Source of the DNA: Rhodanobacter denitrificans
GTDB taxonomy: Bacteria > Pseudomonadota > Gammaproteobacteria > Xanthomonadales > Rhodanobacteraceae
Assembly: GCF_003335105.1 (NCBI RefSeq)
Contig: NZ_QFWQ01000005.1
Span: 124,001 to 188,000, forward strand
Reading direction: 5' to 3'
Length of the DNA stretch: 64,000 nucleotides
Below, in pieces: positions 8,387 through 17,194 of this stretch. Numbering within the stretch: the first letter of the stretch is position 1; every line of letters begins with the position of its first letter. A program made the position numbers and the translations under genes. Below the pieces are notes generated by a model, which was not told where the DNA came from, did not search any database, and worked only from the letters and a program-made list of their open reading frames with translations.

Positions 8387-9444
8387 GCGTGCTCGATCTG
8401 GCGCGGCCGGAGATCCGCGCGATGCAGCCGTACTCCTCGGCACGGATGGAGGCCAGCGGCGGCGAGGTCCTGCTCAACGCGAACGAATCGGCGTGGGCGC
8501 CGGTGGGCGACGACGGCCTTGGCTGCAACCGCTACCCCGAGCCGCAGCCCGCCGCCCTGGTCGATGCATTGGCCGCGCTCTACGGCGTGCGGCGCGAACA
8601 GTTGCTGGTCGGCCGCGGCAGCGACGAGGCGATCGACCTGCTGGTGCGCGCGTTCTGTCGCGCCGGCCGCGACGCGATCCTGATCCAGCCGCCCACGTTC
8701 GGCATGTATGCGGTGTGCGCGCGGGTGCAGGACGCGGGCATCGTCGAGGTGCCGCTGGCGGCAGACGCCACCCTGGATGTGGATGCGGTGCTGGCCGCGC
8801 TGACTCCGGCAGTGAAGCTGATCTTCATCTGCACGCCGAACAATCCCACCGGCCAGCCGGTGCCGCGTGCCGACGTGGAGCGGCTGGCGCGTGCGCTGGC
8901 CGGCCGCGCGCTGCTGGTGGTGGACGAGGCCTACGTGGAGTTCGCCGACGAAGGCAGCGTGGCCGACCTGATCGACCGCTACGACAACCTCGCCGTGCTG
9001 CGCACCTTGTCCAAGGCCTGGGCGCTGGCCGGCGTGCGCATCGGCAGCCTGCTGGCGAACGCCGAGGTGATCGCACTGCTGCGCCGGATCATGGCGCCGT
9101 ACCCGCTGCCGTTGCCGAGCGTGGACGCGGCGCTGCTGGCGCTGTCCGGCTGGGGGCAGGCGAACGCGCGCGAACATCTCGCCGTCGTGCGTGCGGAGCG
9201 TACGCGGATGCGCGAGGCGTTGCGCCGGTTGCCCGGCGTGCGCGACGTGCTGCCGTCGCAGGCGAACTTCCTCGCCGTGCGCTTCGACGATGCCGGCGCG
9301 GCCTACCGGCGCCTGCTCGCCGCCGGCATCGTGGTGCGCGACGTGCGCCGCTACCCCAGCCTCGGCGACGCGCTGCGCATCACCATCGGCACGCCGGCGG
9401 AGAACGAGCGCGTGCTGGCCGTCCTGCAGGAAACCAACCCGTGA
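8383..9444 (+). CDS. hisC: Histidinol-phosphate aminotransferase
   Basis: PLP enzyme that converts imidazole-acetol phosphate to histidinol phosphate. The 353-residue fold-type I aminotransferase shows LLNANESAW at the N-terminus, [20 protein letters not shown] (cofactor Asp/Tyr) and [14 protein letters not shown] with the PLP-binding Lys, then the C-terminal Arg in LRITIGTP. Overlaps hisD upstream by ATGA and hisB downstream by GTGA. Confidence 0.97.
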   Translation: MSVLDLARPEIRAMQPYSSARMEASGGEVLLNANESAWAPVGDDGLGCNRYPEPQPAALVDALAALYGVRREQLLVGRGSDEAIDLLVRAFCRAGRDAILIQPPTFGMYAVCARVQDAGIVEVPLAADATLDVDAVLAALTPAVKLIFICTPNNPTGQPVPRADVERLARALAGRALLVVDEAYVEFADEGSVADLIDRYDNLAVLRTLSKAWALAGVRIGSLLANAEVIALLRRIMAPYPLPLPSVDAALLALSGWGQANAREHLAVVRAERTRMREALRRLPGVRDVLPSQANFLAVRFDDAGAAYRRLLAAGIVVRDVRRYPSLGDALRITIGTPAENERVLAVLQETNP

Positions 9445-10505
9445 GCCGCAAGATTCTTTTTATCGATCGCGATGGCTGCCTCATCGAGGAGCCGGCCGAC
9501 GAGCAGATCGACAGCTACGAAAAGCTGGCCCTGCTGCCCGGCGTGATCGCCGCGTTGCAGCGCTTCGTCGCCGCCGGCTACGAGCTGGTGATGGTGAGCA
9601 ACCAGGACGGCCTGGGCACCGACAGTTTCCCGGAGCCGCATTTCACCGGGCCGCACGAGCTGCTGCTGCGCATCCTCGCCTCGCAGGGCATCCGCTTCCG
9701 CGAGGTGCTGATCGACCGCAGCTTTCCGCACGAGGGCCTCGATACGCGCAAGCCCGGCGTCGGCATGCTGCGGCACTACCTCGCCGACGACGGCTGGATC
9801 CGGGCGACGTCGGCGATGGTGGGCGATCGCGAAACCGACCTGCAGTTCGCCGCGAATCTCGGCGTGCGCGGTTTCCGCGTCGGCCCGCTCGGCACGAGCT
9901 GGGATGCGCTGGCGCATCAGCTGCTGGATGCACCGCGCACCGCCACGGTGGTGCGCAATACGAAGGAAACCCGCATCACGGTCAGCGTCGACCTGGATCG
10001 GGTGGCCGAGCCGCAGGCGTACACCGGCCTGGGTTTCTTCGACCACATGCTGGAGCAGATTGGCAAGCACGGCGGCTTCGCGCTGGAACTGGCTTGCGAC
10101 GGCGACACCCACATCGACGAACACCACACCATCGAGGACTGCGCGCTGGCGCTGGGCCAGGCGCTGAAGCAGGCGCTCGGCGACAAGCGCGGCATCGGCC
10201 GCTATGGCTTCACCCTGCCGATGGACGAGGCGCAGGCCAGTGCTGCGCTGGATCTGTCCGGTCGGCCCTACTTCGTGTTCGAGGGCAGCTTCCCGCGCGA
10301 GCGCGTGGGCGAGGTGCCGACCGAACTGGTGCCGCATTTCTTCCGCTCGCTGTGCGAGACGCTGGGCGCGAACCTGCACCTGAGCGTACGCGGCGACAAC
10401 GCGCACCACATGGTCGAGGCCTGCTTCAAGGCGGTGGCACGCACGCTGCGCCAGGCGATCCGCCGCGAGGGCAGCGAACTGCCCAGCACCAAGGGCGCGC
10501 TGTGA
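9441..10505 (+). CDS. hisB: Bifunctional histidinol-phosphatase / imidazoleglycerol-phosphate dehydratase
   Basis: Fused enzyme for two non-consecutive steps, 354 aa. The N-terminal HAD phosphatase (1-165) has motif I as DRDGCLIEE (Cys where most have Thr or Val), SNQ and a GDRETD motif. The C-terminal dehydratase (166-354) has the His-rich metal motifs [27 protein letters not shown]. The zinc-loop Cys residues of E. coli HisB are absent: that segment reads [19 protein letters not shown]. As I recall, Xanthomonas HisB also lacks them, so this looks like a lineage feature. GTG start at 9441 overlaps the hisC stop. Confidence 0.96.
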   Translation: MSRKILFIDRDGCLIEEPADEQIDSYEKLALLPGVIAALQRFVAAGYELVMVSNQDGLGTDSFPEPHFTGPHELLLRILASQGIRFREVLIDRSFPHEGLDTRKPGVGMLRHYLADDGWIRATSAMVGDRETDLQFAANLGVRGFRVGPLGTSWDALAHQLLDAPRTATVVRNTKETRITVSVDLDRVAEPQAYTGLGFFDHMLEQIGKHGGFALELACDGDTHIDEHHTIEDCALALGQALKQALGDKRGIGRYGFTLPMDEAQASAALDLSGRPYFVFEGSFPRERVGEVPTELVPHFFRSLCETLGANLHLSVRGDNAHHMVEACFKAVARTLRQAIRREGSELPSTKGAL

Positions 10506-11095
10506 TGGACGTGGTGCTGGTGGACGCGGGCGGCACCAACATCGGCTCGGTGCGCTACGCGCTGCAGCGGCTGGGCGTGGACGCTGCGCTGACGTCGGAC
10601 GCGGCGGCGATCCGTGGCGCCGACAAGGTGATCCTGCCCGGCGTGGGCGCCGCCGGTCCTGGAATGGCGCGGCTGCGCGAGCTGGGTCTGGTCGACGTGC
10701 TGCGTTCGCTGGAACAACCCGTGCTCGGCGTATGCCTCGGCATGCAGCTGCTGTGCGCGCGTTCGGAAGAGGGTGATACGGAGTGCCTCGGATTGATCCC
10801 GGCGCCGGTACGTCGTTTCACCGAAGCGCCCGGGCTGCGCGTGCCGCACATGGGCTGGAACCGACTGTCCGTGCAGCGGCCGCACCCGCTGCTGGCCGGC
10901 CTGGGCGACGACGACCAGGCCTATTTCGTGCACAGCTACGCGGTACCGGTCGGCGACTGGACCCTGGCCACGGCCGACTACGGCGGCGCGTTCTCGGCGG
11001 TGATCGCGCACGGCAACTTCCATGGCATGCAGTTCCATCCCGAGCGCTCCGCCGCCGTCGGCGCCCGATTGCTGAAGAACTTCCTCGAACTATGA
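10505..11095 (+). CDS. hisH: Imidazole glycerol phosphate synthase, glutaminase subunit
   Basis: Class I glutamine amidotransferase that feeds ammonia to HisF. The 196-residue protein has the oxyanion region LPGVGAAGPGM, the nucleophile Cys in GVCLGMQLL, and the His/Glu of the triad in GMQFHPERS. Overlaps hisB by one base and hisA by four (ATGA). Partner HisF lies two genes downstream, the usual order. Confidence 0.97.
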   Translation: MDVVLVDAGGTNIGSVRYALQRLGVDAALTSDAAAIRGADKVILPGVGAAGPGMARLRELGLVDVLRSLEQPVLGVCLGMQLLCARSEEGDTECLGLIPAPVRRFTEAPGLRVPHMGWNRLSVQRPHPLLAGLGDDDQAYFVHSYAVPVGDWTLATADYGGAFSAVIAHGNFHGMQFHPERSAAVGARLLKNFLEL

Positions 11096-11820
11096 ACTTC
11101 GACGTGATTCCCGCGATCGACCTGCGTGGCGGCCAGGTGGTGCGCCTGAAGCAGGGCGACTACGCGCAGCAGACCACCTATGCCGCCGATCCGCGCGCGT
11201 TGGCGCGGCGCTATGCCGAGGCCGGCGCGCGCTGGTTGCACCTGGTCGACCTGGACGGTGCGCGCTCGGGCAGCCTGGCCAATCTCGCTGTGATCCAGGC
11301 CATCGCCACCGATGGCATGCAGATCCAGGCCGGCGGCGGCGTACGTAGCGAAGACGACCTGCGCCGGCTGTTCGACGCCGGCGTGCAGCGCGTGGTGCTG
11401 GGCAGCGTGGCGATCCGCGAGCCCGAACTCGTGGCCGGCTGGCTGGACAGCCACGGCGCCGAAAGGCTGACCCTCGCGCTCGATACGCGCCGCCTCGATG
11501 GCCGCTGGAGCCTGCCCAGCGCGGGCTGGACCGAAGTCGAAGCGCGCACGCTGGATGAGCTGGCGCCGTGGTACGCCGCGCGCGGCGCGCGCCACCTGCT
11601 GTGCACCGACATCGACCGCGACGGCATGCTCGCCGGCTTCAACCTCGATCTCTACCGCCATCTCGCCGCAACGGTGCCGTCGCTGGCCGTGCAGGCCTCC
11701 GGCGGCGTGCGCTCGCTGGATGACATCCGCGCCGCGCGCGAAGCCGGCGCGCGCGGCGTGATCCTCGGTCGTGCGCTGCTGGAAGGTCGCTTCACCGTCG
11801 GGGAGGCCCTGGCATGCTGA
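11092..11820 (+). CDS. hisA: ProFAR isomerase
   Basis: Amadori-type isomerase of the pathway, a (beta/alpha)8 barrel of 242 aa. Catalytic Asp in [14 protein letters not shown], phosphate-binding loops QAGGGVRS and QASGGVRS, and the second acidic residue in [13 protein letters not shown] overlaps the hisH stop, and the end overlaps the hisF start. HisA and HisF share the half-barrel repeat, visible here as two GGVRS loops. Confidence 0.97.
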   Translation: MNFDVIPAIDLRGGQVVRLKQGDYAQQTTYAADPRALARRYAEAGARWLHLVDLDGARSGSLANLAVIQAIATDGMQIQAGGGVRSEDDLRRLFDAGVQRVVLGSVAIREPELVAGWLDSHGAERLTLALDTRRLDGRWSLPSAGWTEVEARTLDELAPWYAARGARHLLCTDIDRDGMLAGFNLDLYRHLAATVPSLAVQASGGVRSLDDIRAAREAGARGVILGRALLEGRFTVGEALAC

Positions 11821-12587
11821 GCCGCCGCATCATTCCCTGCCTCGACGTGCGCGACGGCCAGGTGGTCAAGGGCGTGCGCTTCCGCGACCACGTGGTGATG
11901 GGCGAAATCGTCGACCTCGCGCTGCGCTACCGCGACGAAGGCGCCGACGAGCTGGTGTTCTACGACATCACGGCCAGCCCCGAAGGGCGCAGTGTGGATC
12001 GCGGCTGGGTCGAGAAGGTCGCACGGGCGATCGACATTCCGTTCTGCGTGGCCGGCGGCATCCGTTCGGTGGACGAGGCACGCGCGGTGCTGCATGCGGG
12101 CGCCGACAAGATCTCGGTGAACTCGCCGGCGCTGGAGCGTCCCGCACTGATCGACGAACTGGCTGCCGCGTTCGGCGTGCAGTGCGTGGTGGTCGGTATC
12201 GATTCGCTGCGCGACGCCGACGGCGAGTGGCGTGTGCGCCAGTACACCGGCGACCCCGCGAAGACCCAGGCGCTGTCGCGCCGAACGCTGGACTGGCTGG
12301 TCGAGGCGCAACAGCGCGGCGCCGGCGAGATCGTATTGAACTGCATGGGCAGCGACGGCGTGCGCCGGGGGTACGATCTGGAGCAGCTTTCCGTGGCCCG
12401 CGCGCTCTGCCGCGTGCCGCTGGTCGCCTCCGGCGGTGCCGGCGAGCCGGAACACTTCCGCGATGCCTTCCTCGAGGCCGACGTGGATGGCGCGCTGGCT
12501 GCCAGCGTGTTCCACTCCGGTGCAATTGCGATACCCGAGCTCAAGCGTTACTTGCGCGGACGGGATGTGACCGTGCGCATTGCCTAA
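11814..12587 (+). CDS. hisF: Imidazole glycerol phosphate synthase, cyclase subunit
   Basis: Forms IGP and AICAR with ammonia from HisH. The 257-residue barrel has catalytic Asp residues in [15 protein letters not shown] and [14 protein letters not shown], and the phosphate loops VAGGIRS and VASGGAG. Overlaps hisA by seven bases. The next gene, hisIE, is separated by 76 bp holding a palindromic repeat, unlike the tight junctions upstream. Confidence 0.97.
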   Translation: MLSRRIIPCLDVRDGQVVKGVRFRDHVVMGEIVDLALRYRDEGADELVFYDITASPEGRSVDRGWVEKVARAIDIPFCVAGGIRSVDEARAVLHAGADKISVNSPALERPALIDELAAAFGVQCVVVGIDSLRDADGEWRVRQYTGDPAKTQALSRRTLDWLVEAQQRGAGEIVLNCMGSDGVRRGYDLEQLSVARALCRVPLVASGGAGEPEHFRDAFLEADVDGALAASVFHSGAIAIPELKRYLRGRDVTVRIA

Positions 12588-12589
12588 CT

Positions 12590-12612
12590 CGTCATTCCAT
12601 GCCGGAATGACG
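12590..12612. repeat. REP-like palindrome between hisF and hisIE
   Basis: CGTCATTCC/GGAATGACG arms (9 bp, perfect) around five bases. The CGTCATTCC end matches the ends of the REP elements at 55433-55515 and 55875-55904, so it is likely a short member of the same family. It sits inside the his operon and may affect mRNA stability between hisF and hisIE. Confidence 0.75.
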
Positions 12613-12663
12613 GAAAACCGCACTTCCTTGCATGCCACGGCGCATACCGACAGCAGGTGTCCG

Positions 12664-13302
12664 ATGACCGGCACGAACCTTCAATCCGATTTTTCCCGCC
12701 TCGACTGGGCCAAGGGCGACGGCCTGCTGCCGGCTATCGTGCAGCACTGGCTCAGCGGCGAAGTGCTGATGCTCGGCTACATGAACGCCGAGGCGCTGGC
12801 GCAGACGCAAGCCAGCGGCCACGTCACCTTCTACAGCCGCAGCAAGCAACGCCTGTGGACCAAGGGCGAAAGCTCCGGCCACGTGCTCGCGCTGAAGTCG
12901 ATCCGCATCGACTGCGACGCCGACACCCTGCTGATCCAGGCCGCCCCGCATGGGCCGACCTGCCACCTCGGCACCTCCAGCTGCTTCGGTGACAGCGCCG
13001 ACGTACGTCCGCCGCTCGGTTTCCTCGCCGAACTGGATGCCCTGGTCGAGCAGCGCCACGTTGAACGTCCGGCTGGCAGCTACACCACCCGGCTGTTCGA
13101 CGGAGGCATTCGTCGCATAGCGCAGAAGGTGGGCGAGGAAGGCGTGGAGACCGCGCTGGCCGCGGTGGCGCAGGATGACGCCGAGCTGCTGGGCGAGGCG
13201 GCCGACCTGGTGTTCCATCTCGCCGTGGCGCTGCGCGCGCGTGGGCTTGGCCTGGCCGACGTGGTCCGCGTGCTGGACGACCGGCATGCGGCACGCGGCT
13301 GA
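12664..13302 (+). CDS. hisI: Bifunctional phosphoribosyl-AMP cyclohydrolase / phosphoribosyl-ATP pyrophosphohydrolase
   Basis: Fused HisIE of 212 aa, steps 2 and 3 of the pathway. The cyclohydrolase part (about 1-115) has FYSRSKQRLWTKGESSGH, the metal-binding DCDADT and the Cys-bearing HGPTCHLGTSSCF. The pyrophosphohydrolase part (about 125-212) is the MazG-like helical domain with KVGEEGVETALAA and the EAADLVFHL motif. ATG 12664 is chosen because an AGCAGG lies upstream and homology starts here; the open frame extends to 12580 without support. Last gene of the operon; it ends six bases from the convergent C13 gene. Confidence 0.95.
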   Translation: MTGTNLQSDFSRLDWAKGDGLLPAIVQHWLSGEVLMLGYMNAEALAQTQASGHVTFYSRSKQRLWTKGESSGHVLALKSIRIDCDADTLLIQAAPHGPTCHLGTSSCFGDSADVRPPLGFLAELDALVEQRHVERPAGSYTTRLFDGGIRRIAQKVGEEGVETALAAVAQDDAELLGEAADLVFHLAVALRARGLGLADVVRVLDDRHAARG

Positions 13303-13308
13303 ATCGAG

Positions 13309-14316
13309 TTATCGGGGCGTGGCGGCGGATGCGCTGGCCGCCGGCAGCGCCGGCTTGAACGGCACCGCCGGTCCGGGCGTGATGCCCTTGCGCCACAATG
13401 CCAGCTGCGTGGTGATGCCGCTGCCGACGTCGATCTGCGGTTCGGAAGGAGTGAGCTTGTCCTGCCGCTCCCACTGGCTGATCTCGCCGCTGGCCCGCTT
13501 GAACGCGTCCGCGAAATTGTCGGTGTGGTTCAGCGCATCGACCAGCCAGGCCCTGCCGAAGTAGGTGATGTCGGAGTCGCTGCCGCAGCCGAACGAGCTG
13601 CGGTCGGCGCGGGCGGCAGTGAGCACCAGGGTGCCGGGGCCGCGCAGCGGCGGCACGAAGCCGCCCGAATAGCAGGCGTTGACCACCAGTACCTTCCACT
13701 TGAACGGGTGCATCGCCAGGATGCCGGCCAGGTCGCTGGCGCCGAGCTGGTCCAGCGGCAGCGGGTCCATGTCCAGCAGCAGGTTGTGCTCCTCGTCGCC
13801 GTGGCTGGTGAGGTACAGCAGCAGGATGTCCTGCTCCGGCTGCATCGTCTTGCCCAGCCCTTCCAGCGCGGTTTCCAGGTTGCTCCAGCTGGCCAGCGGC
13901 CGGGTGGTGAGCGTGGCCGGGTTGTTCTCCAGCACCAGGCTGTGGGCACTGGCGCCGAAGCGCTGCGCGAACAGTTGCGCGGCGTACTCGGCCTCGTTGC
14001 GGAATACGTCCTCACCGCCGTCGCCGGCGAAAGCAAGCAGATAGAGATTCGGCTTGCCGGGCACGCGTGGACCAAGCCCGGACAACGCTTCGCGCATCAT
14101 CCGGGGCTGCGCGTACAGGATCTGTTCCGGGGTCGGCCCCTGCGTGGGCCAGTTGTCGAGCGCGACGCCGGCACTCGAATCCGCAGGCTCCACGCTGGCG
14201 GGTGTCGCCAGTGCGGGATGGTCGCCGACCACCGGCGTCGGTCGATGAACGGGCCACCAGAGGGCCAGCAGCACGCCGGCGGCGAACGCGAGCAGGATGG
14301 TCAGGGCATGGCGCAT
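13309..14316 (-). CDS. Peptidase C13 (legumain/caspase-fold) family protein
   Basis: A 335-residue predicted caspase-fold hydrolase anchored by one N-terminal helix (5-22) or exported. The catalytic dyad is visible as His172 in YLTSHGD and Cys215 in VVNACYSGG, the spacing expected for family C13. Between anchor and domain is a low-complexity linker (about 25-60), and the C-terminus ends in Ala/Pro/Ser. It is the last gene in the leftward mtnB-mtnD-mtnC run, but nothing ties it to methionine salvage. Substrate unknown. Confidence 0.85.
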   Translation of the reverse strand: MRHALTILLAFAAGVLLALWWPVHRPTPVVGDHPALATPASVEPADSSAGVALDNWPTQGPTPEQILYAQPRMMREALSGLGPRVPGKPNLYLLAFAGDGGEDVFRNEAEYAAQLFAQRFGASAHSLVLENNPATLTTRPLASWSNLETALEGLGKTMQPEQDILLLYLTSHGDEEHNLLLDMDPLPLDQLGASDLAGILAMHPFKWKVLVVNACYSGGFVPPLRGPGTLVLTAARADRSSFGCGSDSDITYFGRAWLVDALNHTDNFADAFKRASGEISQWERQDKLTPSEPQIDVGSGITTQLALWRKGITPGPAVPFKPALPAASASAATPR

Positions 14317-14335
14317 GGCGGATCCGCGTGTGAAC

Positions 14336-15022
14336 TTACGGAGCGATCGCGCCGAAGTCGCGGTAGACGGCATGGCGTGGCGAAGCGGGCAGGGCCTGCG
14401 GTTCGCGCACCAGCCAGCCGGTATGGAAGCCGGCTGCCTGTGCGGCGTCGAGTTCCTCCACGATGTCGGACAGGAACAACAGATGTCGTGGCTGCTCGCC
14501 GATCGCTTCGGCGATGCGCCGGTAGGATTCGGATTCGCGCTTCGGCCCGGTTTCGGTGTCGAAGTAGCCGGCGAACAGCGCGCCCAGGTCGCCGGCTTCG
14601 CTGTGCTGGAAAAACAGTTTCTGCGCCGGCACCGAGCCGGAGGAATAGACGTACAGCCGCAGCCCGTCGGCGCGCCAGTCGCGCAGTCGCGCTGCCACTT
14701 CCGGGTAGACGTGGGCACGGTAGTCGCCGGCCTCGTAGCCGTCCTTCCAGATCATGCCCTGCAGCGCCTTCAGCGCGGTGGATTTGCGGTCCTGGTCGAT
14801 CCACTGCAGCAGCAGCTCGATGATGTCCTGGCGGCTGGCCTCGACCAGCCCGGCCTCGCGGGCCGCCTCGTGCAGCCAGTGCTGCACCTCGGGCTTGGTG
14901 CCGTGGGTTTCGACGAAGGCGGGCAGCCGCTTGCGCGCGTATGGGAACAGCACGTCGCGGACGAAGTCGATCGAGCTGGTGGTGCCCTCGATGTCGGTGA
15001 CGATGGCGCGGATTTCGATCAT
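14336..15022 (-). CDS. mtnC: Enolase-phosphatase E1 of methionine salvage
   Basis: Converts 2,3-diketo-5-methylthiopentyl-1-phosphate to the acireductone (enolase plus phosphatase steps). The 228-residue HAD protein has [14 protein letters not shown] (nucleophile Asp and acid/base region), the SSGSV motif, the Lys in ETGPKRES and the [12 protein letters not shown] acidic motif. Third gene of a leftward mtnB-mtnD-mtnC set, separated from mtnD by 55 bp that hold a REP element. Confidence 0.96.
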   Translation of the reverse strand: MIEIRAIVTDIEGTTSSIDFVRDVLFPYARKRLPAFVETHGTKPEVQHWLHEAAREAGLVEASRQDIIELLLQWIDQDRKSTALKALQGMIWKDGYEAGDYRAHVYPEVAARLRDWRADGLRLYVYSSGSVPAQKLFFQHSEAGDLGALFAGYFDTETGPKRESESYRRIAEAIGEQPRHLLFLSDIVEELDAAQAAGFHTGWLVREPQALPASPRHAVYRDFGAIAP

Positions 15023-15058
15023 GGCTTCGGGATCCGGGGTCCGAGGTTCGGGAAGAGC

Positions 15059-15082
15059 ATCGCCCGCGAGCGGGCTCCTACA
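15059..15082. repeat. REP element between mtnD and mtnC, supplying the mtnD stop
   Basis: On the minus strand it begins TGTAGGAGCCCGC and closes GCGGGCGAT, a GC-rich hairpin of a REP type common in Pseudomonas and Xanthomonadales. The TAG in TGTAGGAG (plus-strand 15078-15080) is the stop codon of mtnD. Confidence 0.8.
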
Positions 15083-15629
15083 CGGCAGGCGCCATGCGCG
15101 GGAAGCGCGAGGCGATGTCGTCGCCGGTGAAGTTGGCCACCCAGCCTTCCTTGTTGGTGAACAGCCGGATCGCCACGAAGTAGGGCGCCTCGCTCATGTC
15201 GAACCAGTGGCGGGTGCCGTCGGGTACGCCGATCAGGTCGCCCTGTTCGCACAGGATGTCGTAGACCTTGCCGCCGAGGTGCAGAGTGAACTGGCCGGCC
15301 CCGGCGACGAAGAAGCGCACCTCGTCCTCGCTGTGGGTATGCTCGCTGAGGAACTTCTGGCGCAGCGTCGCGCGGTCGGGGTGATCGGGAGCGAGGCTGA
15401 TCACGTCCACGGCCTGGTAGCCTTCCTCGCGCATCAGCCGGTCGATGTCGCCGCGATAGGCGGCGATCACCTCGTCCTGGCTGGCGCCCGGCGCGATCTG
15501 CTGGCTTGCCTCCCACTGCTCGAAGCGGACGCCCGCATTGCCGAGTTCCGCGGCGATCGCGGCGTGTTCGTCGATCACCGCCAGCGGCGATTGCGGTCGG
15601 GTTTCGTCGAAGATGCGCAGGCGGCTCAT
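15078..15629 (-). CDS. mtnD: Acireductone dioxygenase
   Basis: Fe-dependent cupin enzyme of methionine salvage that makes the 2-keto acid of methionine and formate. The 183-residue protein has the metal ligands in [15 protein letters not shown] (HxH and Glu) and the later His in GTRHWFDM. Its ATG overlaps the mtnB stop (ATGA). Its own stop, TAG, is part of a REP element, so the C-terminal residue or two may have been set by the insertion. Confidence 0.96.
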   Translation of the reverse strand: MSRLRIFDETRPQSPLAVIDEHAAIAAELGNAGVRFEQWEASQQIAPGASQDEVIAAYRGDIDRLMREEGYQAVDVISLAPDHPDRATLRQKFLSEHTHSEDEVRFFVAGAGQFTLHLGGKVYDILCEQGDLIGVPDGTRHWFDMSEAPYFVAIRLFTNKEGWVANFTGDDIASRFPRMAPAV

Positions 15630-16276
15630 GATGCCCTCAGTCTTTTCAGGTCAAGTTCGCAGCCGAGCAGGAACTCCAGCGCCTCCAGGTGGCGCTGCGT
15701 CTCGGCCATGTCGCGGCCCCAGGTGTAGATGCCGTGACCGTCGATCAGGTAGGCATGCAGCGGCTTGCCTGCATCCAGCCAGGCATCGACCCTGGCCACC
15801 AGTTCGGGCATATGCTGGGTGTTCGGGAACACCGGGATCTCCAGCACGCTTTCGTGGGTGTGGTAACCGCTGATCGCCTTCTGCAGCTCCCAGCCCTGCA
15901 GCCGGATCACACCCTCGCCGGCGAACAGCCGCGATGCCACGCTCTGCGTGCGCGAGTGGGTGTGCAGCACCGCATTCATCTCCGGCCAGCGCCGGTAGAT
16001 CTGGGTGTGCAACGCCGTTTCGGCGCTGGGCCTGGCATCGGTACCGACGGCATGGCCCTGCAGGTCGATCAGCATGATGTCGTCGCGGCCGAGCCTGCCC
16101 TTGTGCCGGCCGGAGACGGTGATCGCCGCGTGGCCGGCATCGACCCGCATCGAGAAGTTGCTGCTGGTCGCCGGCGTCCAGCCCAGCATGGACAGCTCGC
16201 GCGCGGCGTCGGCGATGGCGTCGGCGCACTGTTCGAACGCTCTGGCGGGGATCGCGGCTGGGAGGATCTGGCTCAT
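15626..16276 (-). CDS. mtnB: Methylthioribulose-1-phosphate dehydratase
   Basis: Class II aldolase-like zinc enzyme, 216 aa, that dehydrates methylthioribulose-1-phosphate. Motifs: [12 protein letters not shown] near the N-terminus, [25 protein letters not shown] with the zinc His pair, and GHGIYTWG with the third His. First gene of the leftward set. ATG 16276 fits the homology start; a 14-bp palindrome begins five bases upstream, so translation or transcription start is probably controlled there. No mtnA or mtnK lies in the window. Confidence 0.95.
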   Translation of the reverse strand: MSQILPAAIPARAFEQCADAIADAARELSMLGWTPATSSNFSMRVDAGHAAITVSGRHKGRLGRDDIMLIDLQGHAVGTDARPSAETALHTQIYRRWPEMNAVLHTHSRTQSVASRLFAGEGVIRLQGWELQKAISGYHTHESVLEIPVFPNTQHMPELVARVDAWLDAGKPLHAYLIDGHGIYTWGRDMAETQRHLEALEFLLGCELDLKRLRAS

Positions 16277-16280
16277 GCGG

Positions 16281-16294
16281 TTTGGACGTCCAAA
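16281..16294. promoter_or_regulatory. Perfect 14-bp palindrome upstream of mtnB
   Basis: TTTGGACGTCCAAA, perfectly symmetric, between a possible leftward -10 box (TATAGT, 16309-16304) and the mtnB ATG. The core GGACGTCC resembles the MetJ half-site AGACGTCT, but I cannot say which regulator binds. Control of methionine salvage by a sulfur-metabolism regulator is inferred. Confidence 0.5.
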
Positions 16295-16334
16295 TGAGCT
16301 TGAACTATAACATGTGCGCGCTCGCCGCCCAGCT

Positions 16335-16353
16335 GGAATGAGAGCCATTCTCG
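16335..16353. promoter_or_regulatory. Fur-like box between mtnB and the HiPIP gene
   Basis: GGAATGAGAGCCATTCTCG keeps most of the Fur consensus (AATGATAATCATTATC: 12 of 16 positions by eye). It lies about 90 bp upstream of the HiPIP gene and about 60 bp upstream of mtnB on the other strand. Iron control of the Fe-S protein would make sense; binding is not shown. Confidence 0.5.
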
Positions 16354-16441
16354 CAAGTCAGGAAATATTTGGATGGTGGGCGTAACATCGAACCGGATCC
16401 GGCGCAGGGTGTGCCGGACAGATTCCGACGGAGGCTTGCCC

Positions 16442-16774
16442 ATGTCGAAAGAACAAGATATCGAATCGCGTCGCCGGTTCCTCAAGGTGGCTGCCGGCAC
16501 GACGGCGGCAGCGGTGGTCATCGGCAGCCTGCCACGCTTTGCGCGGGCGGCGGAATTGCCGCCGGTGAGCGAGTCGGACCCGACCGCGAAGGCATTGGGC
16601 TATGTGGAAGACGCCAAAAAGACCACCAACGCGAAGTACAAGGCCGGCGACGACTGCACCAACTGCCAGTTCTACAGCGGCGGCCCCACCGGCCGCGGCC
16701 CATGCCAGTTGTTCCCGGGCAAGTCGGTGAATGCGAAGGGCTGGTGCGTGTCGCACACGCCGAAGAAAGCCTGA
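16442..16774 (+). CDS. High-potential iron-sulfur protein (HiPIP)
   Basis: Periplasmic electron carrier with one [4Fe-4S] cluster, 110 aa. It has a twin-arginine signal (SRRRFLKVAAG, cleaved near ARA-AE around 37), which fits export after cluster insertion, and four cluster Cys at 72, 75, 88 and 102 in the HiPIP spacing (CTNC, GPCQ, GWC). Single-gene unit ending in a terminator. A Fur-like box lies upstream. Confidence 0.95.
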   Translation: MSKEQDIESRRRFLKVAAGTTAAAVVIGSLPRFARAAELPPVSESDPTAKALGYVEDAKKTTNAKYKAGDDCTNCQFYSGGPTGRGPCQLFPGKSVNAKGWCVSHTPKKA

Positions 16775-16803
16775 CCACAACCTTCCCCACGAATCGCATG
16801 AAG

Positions 16804-16828
16804 AGGCCGGCTCATCGCCGGCCTTTTT
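16804..16828 (+). terminator. Rho-independent terminator of the HiPIP gene
   Basis: AGGCCGGC/GCCGGCCT 8-bp stem, loop TCATC, then five T. Confidence 0.92.
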
Positions 16829-17194
16829 GTTGCCGTACCGGAGGAGCTGCCCGGAACTGCATGATGCGGTTCGATACGCAGGCAAAAGTGCGGCCCGGAC
16901 ACATCAGGTCGAGGAGCTACCCACCTGACGCGCCGAGCCGCGATCCGGGGCCCACTGCCAAGTGATCAACCCGCGGACTGAGGATGATACTCCCGAGTCT
17001 GCCAAATGGGCGACCGGTCGCGCGATTTCTCTTGGAAAATTCTCGTTAATACATTGAAAAATAAAGAAATATTCTAGTGATTCCGAGATTTGTCGAGAAT
17101 CCCCGCGATGCCTGCGGATAAACATCATTCCAGGCGTTTCGCCGGATATGGCACTTTTTCGACGATATGTGACGATATTCGACGAAATTATGCA
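16829..17194. other. AT-rich intergenic region between convergent genes
   Basis: About 365 bp with no convincing gene. The part from about 17020 to 17100 is much richer in A+T than the surroundings. A 74-codon open frame on the minus strand lacks a Shine-Dalgarno and any family resemblance. A three-copy decamer repeat closes the region (17161-17190). Confidence 0.5.
17161..17190 (+). repeat. Three tandem decamers
   Basis: GACGATATGT, GACGATATTC and GACGAAATTA follow one another without gaps, ending four bases before the stop codon of the leftward permease. A 10-bp period places each copy on the same helical face. Confidence 0.7.

Noticed and set aside
13309-16276. C13 peptidase gene as part of a defence or methionine-salvage system
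   Set aside because: Only strand and proximity link it to the mtn genes; no partner of a caspase-type defence system is adjacent.
16904-17128. 74-codon minus-strand frame in the AT-rich region
   Set aside because: No Shine-Dalgarno, no recognisable family, and it crosses a composition shift.
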